From an uncultured Eubacteriales bacterium (lineage in GTDB: Bacteria; Bacillota_A; Clostridia; Oscillospirales; CAG-272), in assembly GCA_900557635.1 (NCBI GenBank), contig USTB01000011.1, positions 1-12,438 of the forward strand: a DNA stretch of 12,438 bases. Direction: 5' to 3'. The notes beneath the pieces are model-generated. The model was not told where the DNA came from. It did no database searches and was given only the letters and a program-made list of their open reading frames with translations. A program made the translations under genes and the position numbers. Below, piece by piece: positions 1-7,565 of this stretch. The number at the start of each line of letters is the position of its first letter. Positions within the stretch are counted from its first letter, which is position 1.

Positions 1-19
1 TGATGAGCGACGGCGGAAA

Positions 20-96
20 TGGTAGCGGAAGTGGGATTTGAACCTACGACCTGCCGGGTATGAACCGGATGCTCTGGCCAACTGAGCTATTCCGCC
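20..96 (-). tRNA. tRNA-Met (CAT), elongator type, CCA encoded
   Basis: The reverse strand folds into a complete cloverleaf of 77 nt. The seven-base acceptor stem runs from G96 and pairs with 24-30, with a G1-U72 closing pair. The anticodon CAT is at 60-62, and the discriminator A and encoded CCA are at 23-20. The GGCGG...CCGCTACCA ends match the Bacillus elongator tRNA-Met pattern as I remember it. The lack of a C1-A72 mismatch argues against initiator tRNA. A tRNA-Ile2 with a lysidine-modified CAT is the other possibility, but its acceptor sequence normally differs. A sigma-A promoter lies just upstream. Confidence 0.93.
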
Positions 97-102
97 ATCG
101 TC

Positions 103-119
103 ATGCCGAAAACATCGGC
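103..119 (-). other. Hairpin in tRNA-Met 5' leader
   Basis: GCCGA (115-119) and TCGGC (105-109) on the reverse strand can form a 5-bp hairpin that takes up most of the roughly 25-nt leader between the predicted transcription start (about 122) and the tRNA 5' end. It may help present the precursor to RNase P; this role is inference. Confidence 0.35.
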
Positions 120-128
120 ACGGCTGTA

Positions 129-157
129 ATTATACCATATTCTTCTTTGCTTGTCAA
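129..157 (-). promoter_or_regulatory. Sigma-A promoter for tRNA-Met
   Basis: On the reverse strand a perfect TTGACA (157-152) is separated by 17 nt from a perfect TATAAT (134-129). The predicted start is near 122, about 25 nt before the mature tRNA. Both boxes and the spacing match the housekeeping consensus exactly. Confidence 0.9.
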
Positions 158-187
158 CCCTTTTTTCAAAACTCGGCACAATTTGTC

Positions 188-226
188 GCAAAAGCGATTT
201 CGCATGCAATGATGCCGCGAAATCGC
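188..226 (-). terminator. Terminator after the spoIID-like gene
   Basis: A perfect 10-bp stem (194-203 with 217-226) and a 13-nt loop are followed on the reverse strand by CTTTTG. It lies 17 nt past the stop codon of the SpoIID-like gene and just before the tRNA-Met promoter, so it would insulate the two units. The T-run is short, so termination may be partial. Confidence 0.65.
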
Positions 227-242
227 CCGCCGACCCGAGGCA

Positions 243-1292
243 TTATCGGATCACATCAAGGGTGACGTTCGGATAATAGTGCGCCAAAATGCGGTCATAG
301 CTCCAGCCCTGCTCGGCGTATGCCTTGGCGCCGTACTGGCTCATGCCCACGCCGTGTCCCGATCCGTGTACCGTGAACACAAACGTGCCGTTTTGCAGGC
401 GCACCGAATACATGGCGGATTTCAAGGCGAGACGGCTTCGGAGCCACACGCCCGAAACGCTCTGCCCGCAGATGCTGACCGCCTTCACCCGTCCGGACGG
501 GGTCAGCGTGGTTTCGCCGAGCCACGTGTCGGGCGAGCCGGACACCGTGTAGCCGCCGTCGGTCAGGACGCTCCCGAGCCGATCCGCCGAAACCTCCACC
601 GTGGACAAAATGTCCTCCTCGGGCGATTCCACGCTGACCAGACACGGAAGCTCCCCGCCCCATACGTAGGACGGCGCCTCGGTCATGCCGTAGGACGCGG
701 CGTGATAAAGCGCGGCGATCGGTTCGCCGTTGCTTGTCAGAATCTGTCCGGCAGTATCGTTGACCGCCTGACGGATCAGCTCCCAACTGCTCTGCACCAG
801 GGACTCGCTCCATGTACTCACGGCGACGTCATACGGCAGATAGCACTGACAGCAGGCGCTGTCGTCGCACAGATCAGCGTTCTCGTGCACCGTGTCGTGC
901 TTGATCTGATACATGGTATAGGTTCGAGCCGCCACCGCCTGGGCGCGCAGACTTTCCAAGCCGAACGAGGCGGGCATTTCGCCGAATACCACGCCGCACA
1001 GATATTCTTCAAGATCGATGCTTTCCACCTCGCCCGTTTCGTGACGGAGCAATTTTACGGTGGTCTCCTTCGGGACGGGCGGCGTCGGGTCGGACGGTGC
1101 GGTTTCCGCAGATTCGGCGGGCGGTTTCTGCGTTTCGTCCGAGGGCGCGGTATCGCGAAGCTCGCTTCGACTGCCGTCTGTCGGCGATTGCAATGAATCC
1201 CCCGACATCTCCTGCGGCGCACCCATAAACCATGACGGCATTCCCGCCATCAGCACCAGTGCCGCTAACATACCCAGTATCGCATATCGCAT
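243..1292 (-). CDS. spoIID: SpoIID-like stage II sporulation protein (peptidoglycan lytic transglycosylase)
   Basis: SpoIID cleaves glycan strands of septal peptidoglycan during engulfment, working with SpoIIM and SpoIIP in the mother-cell membrane. The protein (349 aa from the chosen start) has an N-terminal membrane segment at about residues 3-20, a Pro/Ser/Thr-rich linker at about 30-78, then a SpoIID domain. Visible marks are GEMP with the presumed catalytic Glu105, RAQAVAARTY, a cysteine group (C142, C147, C148, C150) where SpoIID binds zinc, and the C-terminal GHGVGMSQYGA signature. I chose the ATG at 1290-1292 because AAGGATGGGGA lies just upstream; an in-frame ATG at 1313 has no ribosome-binding site. 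The gene stands alone between its terminator and a sigma-F/G-like promoter. SpoIID-domain paralogues with other roles exist (LytB/amidase-enhancer type), but the zinc cysteines favour true SpoIID. Confidence 0.9.
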   Translation of the reverse strand: MRYAILGMLAALVLMAGMPSWFMGAPQEMSGDSLQSPTDGSRSELRDTAPSDETQKPPAESAETAPSDPTPPVPKETTVKLLRHETGEVESIDLEEYLCGVVFGEMPASFGLESLRAQAVAARTYTMYQIKHDTVHENADLCDDSACCQCYLPYDVAVSTWSESLVQSSWELIRQAVNDTAGQILTSNGEPIAALYHAASYGMTEAPSYVWGGELPCLVSVESPEEDILSTVEVSADRLGSVLTDGGYTVSGSPDTWLGETTLTPSGRVKAVSICGQSVSGVWLRSRLALKSAMYSVRLQNGTFVFTVHGSGHGVGMSQYGAKAYAEQGWSYDRILAHYYPNVTLDVIR

Positions 1293-1337
1293 AACATTCC
1301 CCATCCTTTCCATTCATCTATATGCGGAGCTATGCAC

Positions 1338-1367
1338 CAGTATTTCCCAATTCGCGCCCGTTTATGC
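1338..1367 (-). promoter_or_regulatory. Possible sigma-F/G (forespore) promoter for spoIID
   Basis: On the reverse strand GCATA (1367-1363) is followed after 15 nt by GGAAATACTG (1347-1338). This fits the Bacillus sigma-F consensus as I recall it (GYATA, 15 nt, GGnnAnAnT). The predicted start near 1331 gives a leader of about 40 nt to the preferred ATG. I found no convincing sigma-A boxes or sigma-E match in this gap, although Bacillus spoIID is a sigma-E gene. Confidence 0.35.
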
Positions 1368-1404
1368 ACATGAACTCCCCTCCGCTTTGCGACCGTACCC
1401 CCAA

Positions 1405-1451
1405 ACACAAAAAGACTGCCGCAGGCAATTCTCTTCTTACCTGCGACAGTC
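1405..1451 (-). terminator. Rho-independent terminator after CAP lipoprotein gene
   Basis: A 12-bp stem (1414-1425 with 1440-1451) with a single U-G wobble on the reverse strand is followed by TTTTTGTGTTT. It begins 4 nt after the stop codon of the CAP gene. It separates that unit from spoIID. Confidence 0.92.
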
Positions 1452-1455
1452 CGTA

Positions 1456-2391
1456 TCAATTTGTAAAAATGTTCGCGGCGACGTACTCATCGTTGTATTT
1501 CACAATTGCGATCGCGGTGCGCCCGAACTTGCTGTCGATCATGTTTTGATGATGCCCGGGCGACTGAATCCACCCCTCGACCATTGTTTTTGCGGCATGA
1601 TCATACACGATCAGATGTCGTGTCAGATTTTCTCCCATAGCGCCGTAAAAGCCGTCGAACGCAGTGCTCGGTGCCGAGCCGTCCGGACGGGTATGCGAAT
1701 AATTCGTTGTTGCCTCTTGTGCTCTGATTTTTGTACCGGCATACAACGATTCATCCCAAATCAAAGGGGCGACGCCGTTTCTCGCTCTCTCCTCATTAAT
1801 CAGACGGAAAATTTCCATCTCAATGTCATAGAATTCATGATTTGCCGGATCGATCTGCTGAATCCGAGGGGTTCCCCATCCGCATGAGAGCATATAACCG
1901 CAATCCAGACAGTAGACATCACCTGTGTATCCTGTCTCGGAGACGGTAGCCGCCCGTTTGTTCCGCACCTCCGTGTTGACATGACGGCAAGGCTCTGTGA
2001 CATGCGGTGGCTCGGTCACGGGAGGAGCAGTGACAGGCGGATTTGTAGTCGGCGGAGCTGTGATCGGCGAGGTCACGGGCGACGGGGTCGTAACAGACGG
2101 AAGCGTCACGGGGGCATCGGTCGCAGGGACAGTATCCTCTGTCGGAGCAGACGATACGCTGTCCGCGGTCGACGGCTCAGAATCAGTACCCGCCGTAGTC
2201 GCGCCGCTCTCCCCCGCCGCTTCGACAGGCTCGGTTTCGGGGTCGGTCACTTCGTCGGAAATATCCGCCGACGCATCGAGAACCGCCGACGTGTCGGGAG
2301 TGCCGCCTTCCGCACCGTCACGCGTTCCGCCGCACGCGGTAAAAACAAACACTATGGATAGAGCAATGATGCAGAACACAAGCCTCTTCAT
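1456..2391 (-). CDS. CAP (SCP/PR-1)-domain lipoprotein with Thr/Pro linker
   Basis: This is a surface lipoprotein of 311 aa. The signal peptide ends in a lipobox-like FTAC with the lipidated Cys at residue 20; Phe at -3 is not typical. A Ser/Thr/Asp/Glu-rich stretch and a strong Thr/Pro linker (about residues 75-135) follow. Next comes a small knuckle with CRH and CLDC pairs of the kind found before CAP domains in Clostridia. The C-terminal 120 residues are a CAP domain: INEERARNGVAPL, SHTRPDG, GENL, and SPGHHQNM. CAP proteins of this kind are secreted and their substrate is usually unknown; YkwD-like members are linked to spore or envelope biology. The ATG at 2389-2391 gives an intact signal peptide and has GGGGA upstream; an in-frame ATG at 2421 lies closer to the promoter but lacks a ribosome-binding site and would add 10 residues. 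The unit has its own promoter and terminator. Confidence 0.9.
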   Translation of the reverse strand: MKRLVFCIIALSIVFVFTACGGTRDGAEGGTPDTSAVLDASADISDEVTDPETEPVEAAGESGATTAGTDSEPSTADSVSSAPTEDTVPATDAPVTLPSVTTPSPVTSPITAPPTTNPPVTAPPVTEPPHVTEPCRHVNTEVRNKRAATVSETGYTGDVYCLDCGYMLSCGWGTPRIQQIDPANHEFYDIEMEIFRLINEERARNGVAPLIWDESLYAGTKIRAQEATTNYSHTRPDGSAPSTAFDGFYGAMGENLTRHLIVYDHAAKTMVEGWIQSPGHHQNMIDSKFGRTAIAIVKYNDEYVAANIFTN

Positions 2392-2439
2392 TTCGATATA
2401 TCCCCGATTCCGTAAATTCATAGTTGCATGGGCACCGAC

Positions 2440-2468
2440 ATTATACCTCTGTTTTGCCCAAAAGTCAA
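2440..2468 (-). promoter_or_regulatory. Sigma-A promoter for CAP lipoprotein gene
   Basis: TTGACT (2468-2463), a 17-nt spacer and a perfect TATAAT (2445-2440) lie on the reverse strand. The predicted start is near 2433, giving a leader of about 40 nt to the preferred ATG. Confidence 0.85.
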
Positions 2469-2485
2469 ATCCGCTCGAATAACGC

Positions 2486-2511
2486 CCCGCATGCGGGATT
2501 TCCGCATCCCG
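2486..2511. repeat. GC palindrome with overlapping inverted repeat
   Basis: CCCGCATGCGGG (2486-2497) is a perfect 12-bp palindrome. GCGGGA (2493-2498) also pairs with TCCCGC (2506-2511), so two hairpins compete. It lies about 20 bp upstream of the -35 box of the CAP promoter and could bind a regulator; no function can be assigned. Confidence 0.4.
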
Positions 2512-2531
2512 CAGAGACGGTTCGGAAGATA

Positions 2532-2616
2532 CACTTTTTCACTTCTCACTGTTCCTTTTTCCTTTCCGAAAATCGGCAGAAGGGAACTTAGTGAAGAGTA
2601 AAAAGTGAAAAGTGGG
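2532..2616. repeat. Imperfect inverted repeat rich in AAGTGAA/TTCACTT
   Basis: The arm 2532-2555 and the arm 2583-2607 are imperfect reverse complements (GGAAC, AGTGA and AAAAAGTG blocks match in order, with small offsets). A further AAGTGAAAAGTGGG tract follows. I see no ORF. The form resembles short non-coding interspersed elements of Clostridia, but one copy is not enough to call a family. Confidence 0.45.
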
Positions 2617-2628
2617 AAAGTTGTATAG

Positions 2629-2666
2629 TAAAAATCGGCAAACCTCTGACGAGATTTGCCGATTTT
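2629..2666 (-). terminator. Terminator abutting tRNA-Leu
   Basis: A perfect 13-bp stem (AAAAATCGGCAAA and its complement) encloses a 12-nt loop. On the reverse strand it begins right after the CCA end of tRNA-Leu and ends in TTTTT. The stem is symmetric enough to work on either strand, but only the tRNA is placed to use it. Confidence 0.88.
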
Positions 2667-2749
2667 TGGTGCGGGTGACAGGAATCGAACCTGCACTCCG
2701 AGGAACCAGATCCTAAGTCTGGCGCGTCTGCCAGTTCCGCCACACCCGC
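2667..2749 (-). tRNA. tRNA-Leu (TAG), CCA encoded
   Basis: An 83-nt class II tRNA on the reverse strand. The acceptor stem GCGGGTG pairs with CACCCGC, the anticodon TAG is at 2713-2715 in the loop CTTAGGA between CCAGA and TCTGG, a short variable arm follows, and the TTCGATT T-loop and encoded CCA are intact. The sequence closely follows the Bacillus tRNA-Leu(UAG) pattern. Confidence 0.95.
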
Positions 2750-2757
2750 GTGGGACA

Positions 2758-2786
2758 ATTTTAGCACATTTCGGGCGATGTGTCAA
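2758..2786 (-). promoter_or_regulatory. Sigma-A promoter for tRNA-Leu
   Basis: On the reverse strand TTGACA (2786-2781), 17 nt and TAAAAT (2763-2758) precede the tRNA-Leu 5' end by 8 nt, so the primary transcript would have almost no leader. Confidence 0.85.
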
Positions 2787-2886
2787 GGGAAAAACGCGCG
2801 GCGTCAGGATTTTCGGGGAGGGGCGGAGAGCCGTCCGCACGCCGTTTTTGATTTTCATAAAAGATTCATAGAAAATTTTTCGATCC

Positions 2887-2919
2887 TTGACACTCGACAC
2901 GCCCGTTCTATGATATAAT
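2887..2919 (+). promoter_or_regulatory. Sigma-A promoter for the DUF5685 operon
   Basis: TTGACA (2887-2892) is followed after 16 nt by TATGAT (2909-2914). A perfect TATAAT also overlaps (2914-2919) but at a 21-nt spacing. The start would be near 2921-2926, with a leader of about 55 nt to the GTG start at 2978. Confidence 0.75.
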
Positions 2920-2977
2920 ATAGGACAAGACAACGGTACTTCGTTTCGTCAACGGCAGAAAGGTCGCAGGTGGTGAC

Positions 2978-4490
<1,513 letters not shown>

Positions 4491-4491
4491 T

Positions 4492-5028
4492 ATGAAACCG
4501 TCTGCTTTGCGTCTGCGGCGGCTGACCCTCTCCGCCATCCTTGCCGCGCTCACCGTGGTCTTTCTGTATATCGGCGCGGTGGTCGAGGTCATGGATCTCA
4601 CGCTTGCCGCCATGGCGGCACTGCTGGTCACGTTTTCCCGCATGGAAATGGGCGTAAAATACGCCTTCATGCTGTATTTTGCGGCGGGCATTTTGTCGTT
4701 TCTGCTCCTGCCCTCCAAATTGCCGGCAGTTTTGTATCTTGTCATGACCGGCATTTATCCCATTCTGAAATTCCGATTGGAACGCTTTCGACCGCTCCTT
4801 TCCCGGGTGTGCAAGCTGGCGTACTTCAATGCGGCGCTCACCCTGGTCATTTGGCTCACGAAATTCGTGCTCGGGCTTCCGGATACGGGCTTTTCCTTTG
4901 AGCTTCCCGTATATCTGCTCGGAAACGTGACATACGTCCTGTTCGACGTGGCGCTGTCGATGCTCATTCGCTCGTATCAGTTGACGTGGCGCCGTCGGCT
5001 TCGCGTTCAGCGGTTTTTCGGTGCATAA
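4492..5028 (+). CDS. Small polytopic membrane protein, unknown function
   Basis: The 178-aa protein has a basic N terminus (RLRRL) and about five to six hydrophobic segments, at roughly residues 10-30, 35-52, 57-75, 80-95, 105-126 and 138-160, ending in an Arg-rich cytoplasmic tail. The overall size and layout resemble S-components of ECF transporters or small integral proteins of unknown role, but I recognise no diagnostic motif. It begins one base after the stop codon of the J-domain gene with no clear ribosome-binding site, so translation is probably coupled. If it is an S-component, its energising module is not here. Confidence 0.75.
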   Translation: MKPSALRLRRLTLSAILAALTVVFLYIGAVVEVMDLTLAAMAALLVTFSRMEMGVKYAFMLYFAAGILSFLLLPSKLPAVLYLVMTGIYPILKFRLERFRPLLSRVCKLAYFNAALTLVIWLTKFVLGLPDTGFSFELPVYLLGNVTYVLFDVALSMLIRSYQLTWRRRLRVQRFFGA

Positions 5029-5055
5029 CAAACACATAGGACGGAAATTATAAAT

Positions 5056-5766
5056 ATGAGGCTCATCGATCTACATGCACATTCGTCGGGCATCAGCAGA
5101 TGCTGTAAGTTGCCGGGCGACAAAATACTGGATACGGCAAAGGCGTTCGGCTACGGCGGCATTGCGCTTTCCAACCATTTTGAAAAGAATTATATCGATT
5201 CGGACGGCTACGATACCTTCGTGGATCGGTACATGGCGGAATACAAAAGCGTGAAGGCATACGGCGATATCATCGGGCTGACCGTGTTTTTTGCCGTGGA
5301 GCTGACATTGGAATTCAACCGCTGTGTGCACATGCTCCTGTACGGCGCCGACAGCGCGTTCCTGCATGCGCAGAAGAACCTGTATGAGCTTTTGCCCGAC
5401 GAGCTGTATCGCGTCTGCCATGATCACGGGATCTTCGTGGTGCAGGCACACCCGTACCGCAACGGCACCCACCCTCTGCCCACCGACTGCGTGGACGGCT
5501 ATGAGATCAACTGTCATCCTATTTATAAAAAGACCTACTCCGAGCAACTGCTGGCGTATCAGCGCGAAAACGGCATGGTGCTGACCTGCGGCTGTGATTA
5601 CCACGGCGACAGCGAACGGGTACACGGCGGCGTCCTGCTTCCCGACGATATCACGACCGAGGACGCATTGGTGCACTACCTCCGTACCACACCGTGCATG
5701 GAACTGCAGGTGCAGGAGGTCGGCGCGGATACCGTCCAACGCTATTCGGTGCCCGTCCGCCGATAA
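5056..5766 (+). CDS. PHP-domain metal-dependent hydrolase
   Basis: The 236-aa protein is a stand-alone PHP domain, a TIM-barrel phosphoesterase fold that binds two or three metal ions. The ligand set is nearly complete: H7 and H9 (DLHAH), H41 (SNHFE), E82 (AVEL), H92, H132 (QAHPYR), D181 and H183 (CDYHGD). At the place where many members have another acidic or His ligand, this protein has SRCC (C16, C17), a Cys variant I recall from a subgroup of PHP proteins. The substrate is unknown; histidinol-phosphatase and nucleotide phosphatases are family relatives but nothing here links to histidine synthesis. The ATG has AGGACGGA upstream. It is 27 nt after the membrane protein gene and is followed by the operon terminator. 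Confidence 0.88.
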   Translation: MRLIDLHAHSSGISRCCKLPGDKILDTAKAFGYGGIALSNHFEKNYIDSDGYDTFVDRYMAEYKSVKAYGDIIGLTVFFAVELTLEFNRCVHMLLYGADSAFLHAQKNLYELLPDELYRVCHDHGIFVVQAHPYRNGTHPLPTDCVDGYEINCHPIYKKTYSEQLLAYQRENGMVLTCGCDYHGDSERVHGGVLLPDDITTEDALVHYLRTTPCMELQVQEVGADTVQRYSVPVRR

Positions 5767-5785
5767 CACAATGTCATATTGACCC

Positions 5786-5831
5786 TCTCCCGACATATCG
5801 CATGCGCGGTACGTCGGGGGATTTTTGTTTT
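5786..5831 (+). terminator. Terminator of the DUF5685-PHP operon
   Basis: A 9-bp stem (5786-5794 with 5813-5821, one U-G pair) is followed by TTTTTGTTTTG. It starts 19 nt after the PHP stop codon. Confidence 0.88.
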
Positions 5832-5848
5832 GTGGCGGCAGATCGTCC

Positions 5849-5919
5849 TAATTACGTTGTGTTTCACGTAGAACAATTGCAAGTCGCACTCGTCGAAGCT
5901 GACTGAGAAATCGTAATTA
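5849..5919. promoter_or_regulatory. parS-like site flanked by 8-bp inverted repeats
   Basis: TGTTTCACGTAGAACA at 5860-5875 matches the bacterial parS consensus TGTTTCACGTGAAACA at 14 of 16 positions; the two differences are adjacent, in the right half. TAATTACG (5849-5856) and CGTAATTA (5912-5919) form an inverted repeat around it. The site is intergenic, between a terminator and a repeat element. ParB/Spo0J binding is inference, and the loss of the central CACGTG symmetry weakens it. Confidence 0.3.
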
Positions 5920-5931
5920 ATTCATTTTGTG

Positions 5932-6000
5932 CCGAACAATCCCTCCGTCGCGGCAAGCGCGCCACCTCCCTTTACACAAAGGAGGCTTTCTCACAGTGAG
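5932..6000. repeat. Interspersed repeat of the gut-Clostridia type
   Basis: The stretch AACAATCCCTCCGTCGCG, then GCGCGCCACCTCCCTTTACACA and AAAGGAGGCTTTC reads like a short repeat that I recall in many copies in Oscillospirales genomes. It contains a hairpin (CCTC-CTTT with AAAG-GAGG, 5966-5986). Reading frames through it are repeat-derived and not genes. Only one copy is in the window. The remaining spacer to about 6088 has no supported feature. Confidence 0.55.
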
Positions 6001-6087
6001 GCGTGAGGATAGGTCAATTATATACGCGATACGGCATATTGCGGCGGGGGAACAGGTCGATTTTATGTGAAATGCGGTTGCTTTCCG

Positions 6088-6134
6088 CAAAAAGAAAGGG
6101 AGCCGTCGCAAGCAACGCGCCTGCGGCGGCTCCC
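6088..6134 (-). terminator. Terminator of the rplU-prp-rpmA operon
   Basis: A 13-bp GC-rich stem (6098-6110 with 6122-6134, one G-U pair) is followed on the reverse strand by TTTCTTTTTG. It starts 17 nt after the rpmA stop codon, so obgE is not in this transcript. Confidence 0.92.
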
Positions 6135-6151
6135 CAAAGAGCAAAGTCAAA

Positions 6152-6433
6152 TTATTCAGCGGCGTAGACCGATACGGCTTTCTTTCTGCCGGCGATCATC
6201 TCGAACTTTACAGTGCCGTCGATGAGCGCAAACAGGGTATCATCCGATCCGATGCCGACATTGTTGCCGGGACGGATGTGAGTGCCTCTCTGTCTTACCA
6301 AAATATTGCCTGCAGTGACGAACTGACCGTCTGCGCGCTTAACGCCCAAACGCTTCGATTCACTGTCTCTGCCGTTTTTGGTGGAACCAACGCCCTTTTT
6401 GTGAGCAAAAAATTGCAGGCTGATCTTCAACAT
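6152..6433 (-). CDS. rpmA: 50S ribosomal protein L27 with cleavable N-terminal extension
   Basis: L27 sits near the peptidyl-transferase centre. The 93-aa protein begins [17 protein letters not shown], the Bacillota form in which the Prp protease cuts between F9 and A10 (LQFF/A) before assembly. The rest, [30 protein letters not shown] and [12 protein letters not shown], is canonical. The ATG at 6431-6433 has a strong GGAGGTG upstream; a longer in-frame reading up to 6478 runs into prp and lacks support. The gene is last in the operon, 22 nt after prp. Confidence 0.98.
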   Translation of the reverse strand: MLKISLQFFAHKKGVGSTKNGRDSESKRLGVKRADGQFVTAGNILVRQRGTHIRPGNNVGIGSDDTLFALIDGTVKFEMIAGRKKAVSVYAAE

Positions 6434-6455
6434 TTTCTTCGCACCTCCGTTAAAA

Positions 6456-6812
6456 TTATTCCTCTGTTTCCGAGACATCCAGATAATCGTAATATTCCTC
6501 CAGCATGTCGTTGAGCTGGAAAAAGTATCCTTGGATCAAACCGCTGATGGCGTAACGCTTACGCTCGTCCTCCTCGTATTCCGGAAGGGCGCCCATGGCA
6601 CGCACCGTGATGGTGGTGCTGTCATCGTCGATGGTGTAATCCACATCGGATGCATAGGAAACCTCAATTGCATTTACAATCAGCATGGTCATGGCGGAGA
6701 GAGCCGCGCAAAGCACATCGTCTCCCGCACCTGCGGAGCTGTAGTCGGCATGTCCGGTTTCCCGAAAGCCGTAGTAAATGCCATCCCGTTTGAAAAACGT
6801 GATTTTGGTCAT
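6456..6812 (-). CDS. prp: Ribosomal-processing cysteine protease Prp
   Basis: Prp removes the N-terminal extension of L27 (and related phage proteins). The 118-aa protein has the family marks: [22 protein letters not shown] with presumed catalytic His21 and Cys35, and the central [11 protein letters not shown] helix. It lies in the usual place between L21 and L27, 7 nt after the L21 stop codon. The matching LQFF/A site in the downstream L27 supports the role. The ribosome-binding site is weak, so coupling to rplU is likely. Confidence 0.95.
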   Translation of the reverse strand: MTKITFFKRDGIYYGFRETGHADYSSAGAGDDVLCAALSAMTMLIVNAIEVSYASDVDYTIDDDSTTITVRAMGALPEYEEDERKRYAISGLIQGYFFQLNDMLEEYYDYLDVSETEE

Positions 6813-6819
6813 GCTTCAA

Positions 6820-7131
6820 TTAGCCGACGATAGAAGCGATCTGCACCTTGGTATAAGGCTGTCTGTGACCGATCTTCTTCTTCTCGTTCTTCTTAGACTT
6901 ATATCTCAGGATATAAATCTTCTTGCCCTTACCGTTCTTGATGACGTTGCCAACAACGCTTGCACCTGCTACGGTAGGATTGCCTGCCTTGAAGGAATCT
7001 CCGTTGGAAATTGCGAGTACCTGGTCGAAGGTCACGGTGTCGCCTTCATTTGCATCGAGTTTTTCGATGTAGATGACGTCGCCTTCGTTGACTTTATACT
7101 GCTTTCCGCCTGTTTTGATCATAGCAAACAC
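6820..7131 (-). CDS. rplU: 50S ribosomal protein L21
   Basis: L21 binds 23S rRNA. The 103-aa protein reads [18 protein letters not shown] and ends [16 protein letters not shown], both hallmarks of the family. The start is the GTG at 7129-7131, with AGAGGTG seven bases upstream. This gives the usual M(Y/F)AxIKTGGKQ terminus; the in-frame ATG three codons in would remove it, and the open frame further upstream is leader RNA. It heads the operon and has a promoter and a structured leader that could carry L21 feedback control. Confidence 0.97.
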   Translation of the reverse strand: MFAMIKTGGKQYKVNEGDVIYIEKLDANEGDTVTFDQVLAISNGDSFKAGNPTVAGASVVGNVIKNGKGKKIYILRYKSKKNEKKKIGHRQPYTKVQIASIVG

Positions 7132-7222
7132 GAAAAGCACCTCTCTTTCTATGACCGTTTCGGTCTTAAGACTCGCTGATACAGGCAACCCTGCGGGTTT
7201 TTGAAACCTGTAAATCACGCGG
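7132..7222 (-). ncRNA. Candidate ribosomal L21 leader
   Basis: The 5' UTR of about 90 nt contains a hairpin with outer stem ACAGG/CCTGT (7207-7211 with 7181-7185) and inner stem AACCC/GGGTT (7187-7191 with 7195-7199), and a second hairpin GACCG/CGGTC (7153-7157 with 7161-7165). L21 leaders with autoregulatory stems are described in Bacillota. I see the structures, but cannot test the match to the family model. Confidence 0.6.
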
Positions 7223-7228
7223 CATTCT

Positions 7229-7258
7229 ATTATAGCACTTTCTCTGCCCCGATGTCAA
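7229..7258 (-). promoter_or_regulatory. Sigma-A promoter for rplU-prp-rpmA
   Basis: TTGACA (7258-7253), 18 nt and a perfect TATAAT (7234-7229) lie on the reverse strand. The predicted start is near 7222. Confidence 0.88.
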
Positions 7259-7341
7259 TAGTTTTTTTTCGTATTTTCATAAATATTTGCGGTGTTTTAA
7301 GAAGATGGCGGGAAGGCGGCGGGCAAGCGGACGGTCCGTTC

Positions 7342-7548
7342 CTATTCTTCGTCCGCAATATGCGTCATAATGTCCTCCACCTCACAATGGAGAATGTTAC
7401 AGAACATGTCAATGGTGTGCGTGCTCACGCTTTCGTTCCGCTTCAATCGGGTAATTTGCGCGGGACTGATGCCGTAATCCTTGATCAGCGCGTACTGAGA
7501 AATGCCTCTTTTCTTCATGGCTTCCCATAGTTTGTTATAAATAATCAT
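7342..7548 (-). CDS. Short XRE-family (Cro/C1-type) HTH regulator
   Basis: The 68-aa protein is essentially one Cro/C1-type HTH domain: YNKLWEAMKKRGISQYALIK, then YGISPAQITRLKRNE as turn and recognition helix, then a last helix with CNILHCEVEDI. There is no ligand or oligomer domain. I chose the ATG at 7546-7548, which starts at the domain edge and has AGGGG 11 nt upstream; a longer open frame reaches into the divergent gene and is not credible. It is transcribed away from the 56-aa excisionase-like gene and the space between them holds two operator-like palindromes, so autoregulation and repression of the neighbour are likely. Confidence 0.85.
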   Translation of the reverse strand: MIIYNKLWEAMKKRGISQYALIKDYGISPAQITRLKRNESVSTHTIDMFCNILHCEVEDIMTHIADEE

Positions 7549-7565
7549 TATTTTTACAACCCCTA

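Noticed and set aside
279..1196. 305-aa plus-strand frame
   Set aside because: It is the antisense shadow of the SpoIID-like gene, whose motifs are clear; the shadow is His/Arg-rich with no domain.
2418..2933. 171-aa minus-strand frame
   Set aside because: It spans tRNA-Leu, its terminator and its promoter; the GGTGRRARL segment is the usual translation of a tRNA gene.
5917..6150. 77-aa minus-strand reading frame
   Set aside because: It passes through the interspersed repeat and the rpmA terminator, has no ribosome-binding site and no family resemblance.
6278..7179. Plus-strand frames over rplU/prp/rpmA
   Set aside because: They are shadows of certain ribosomal genes.
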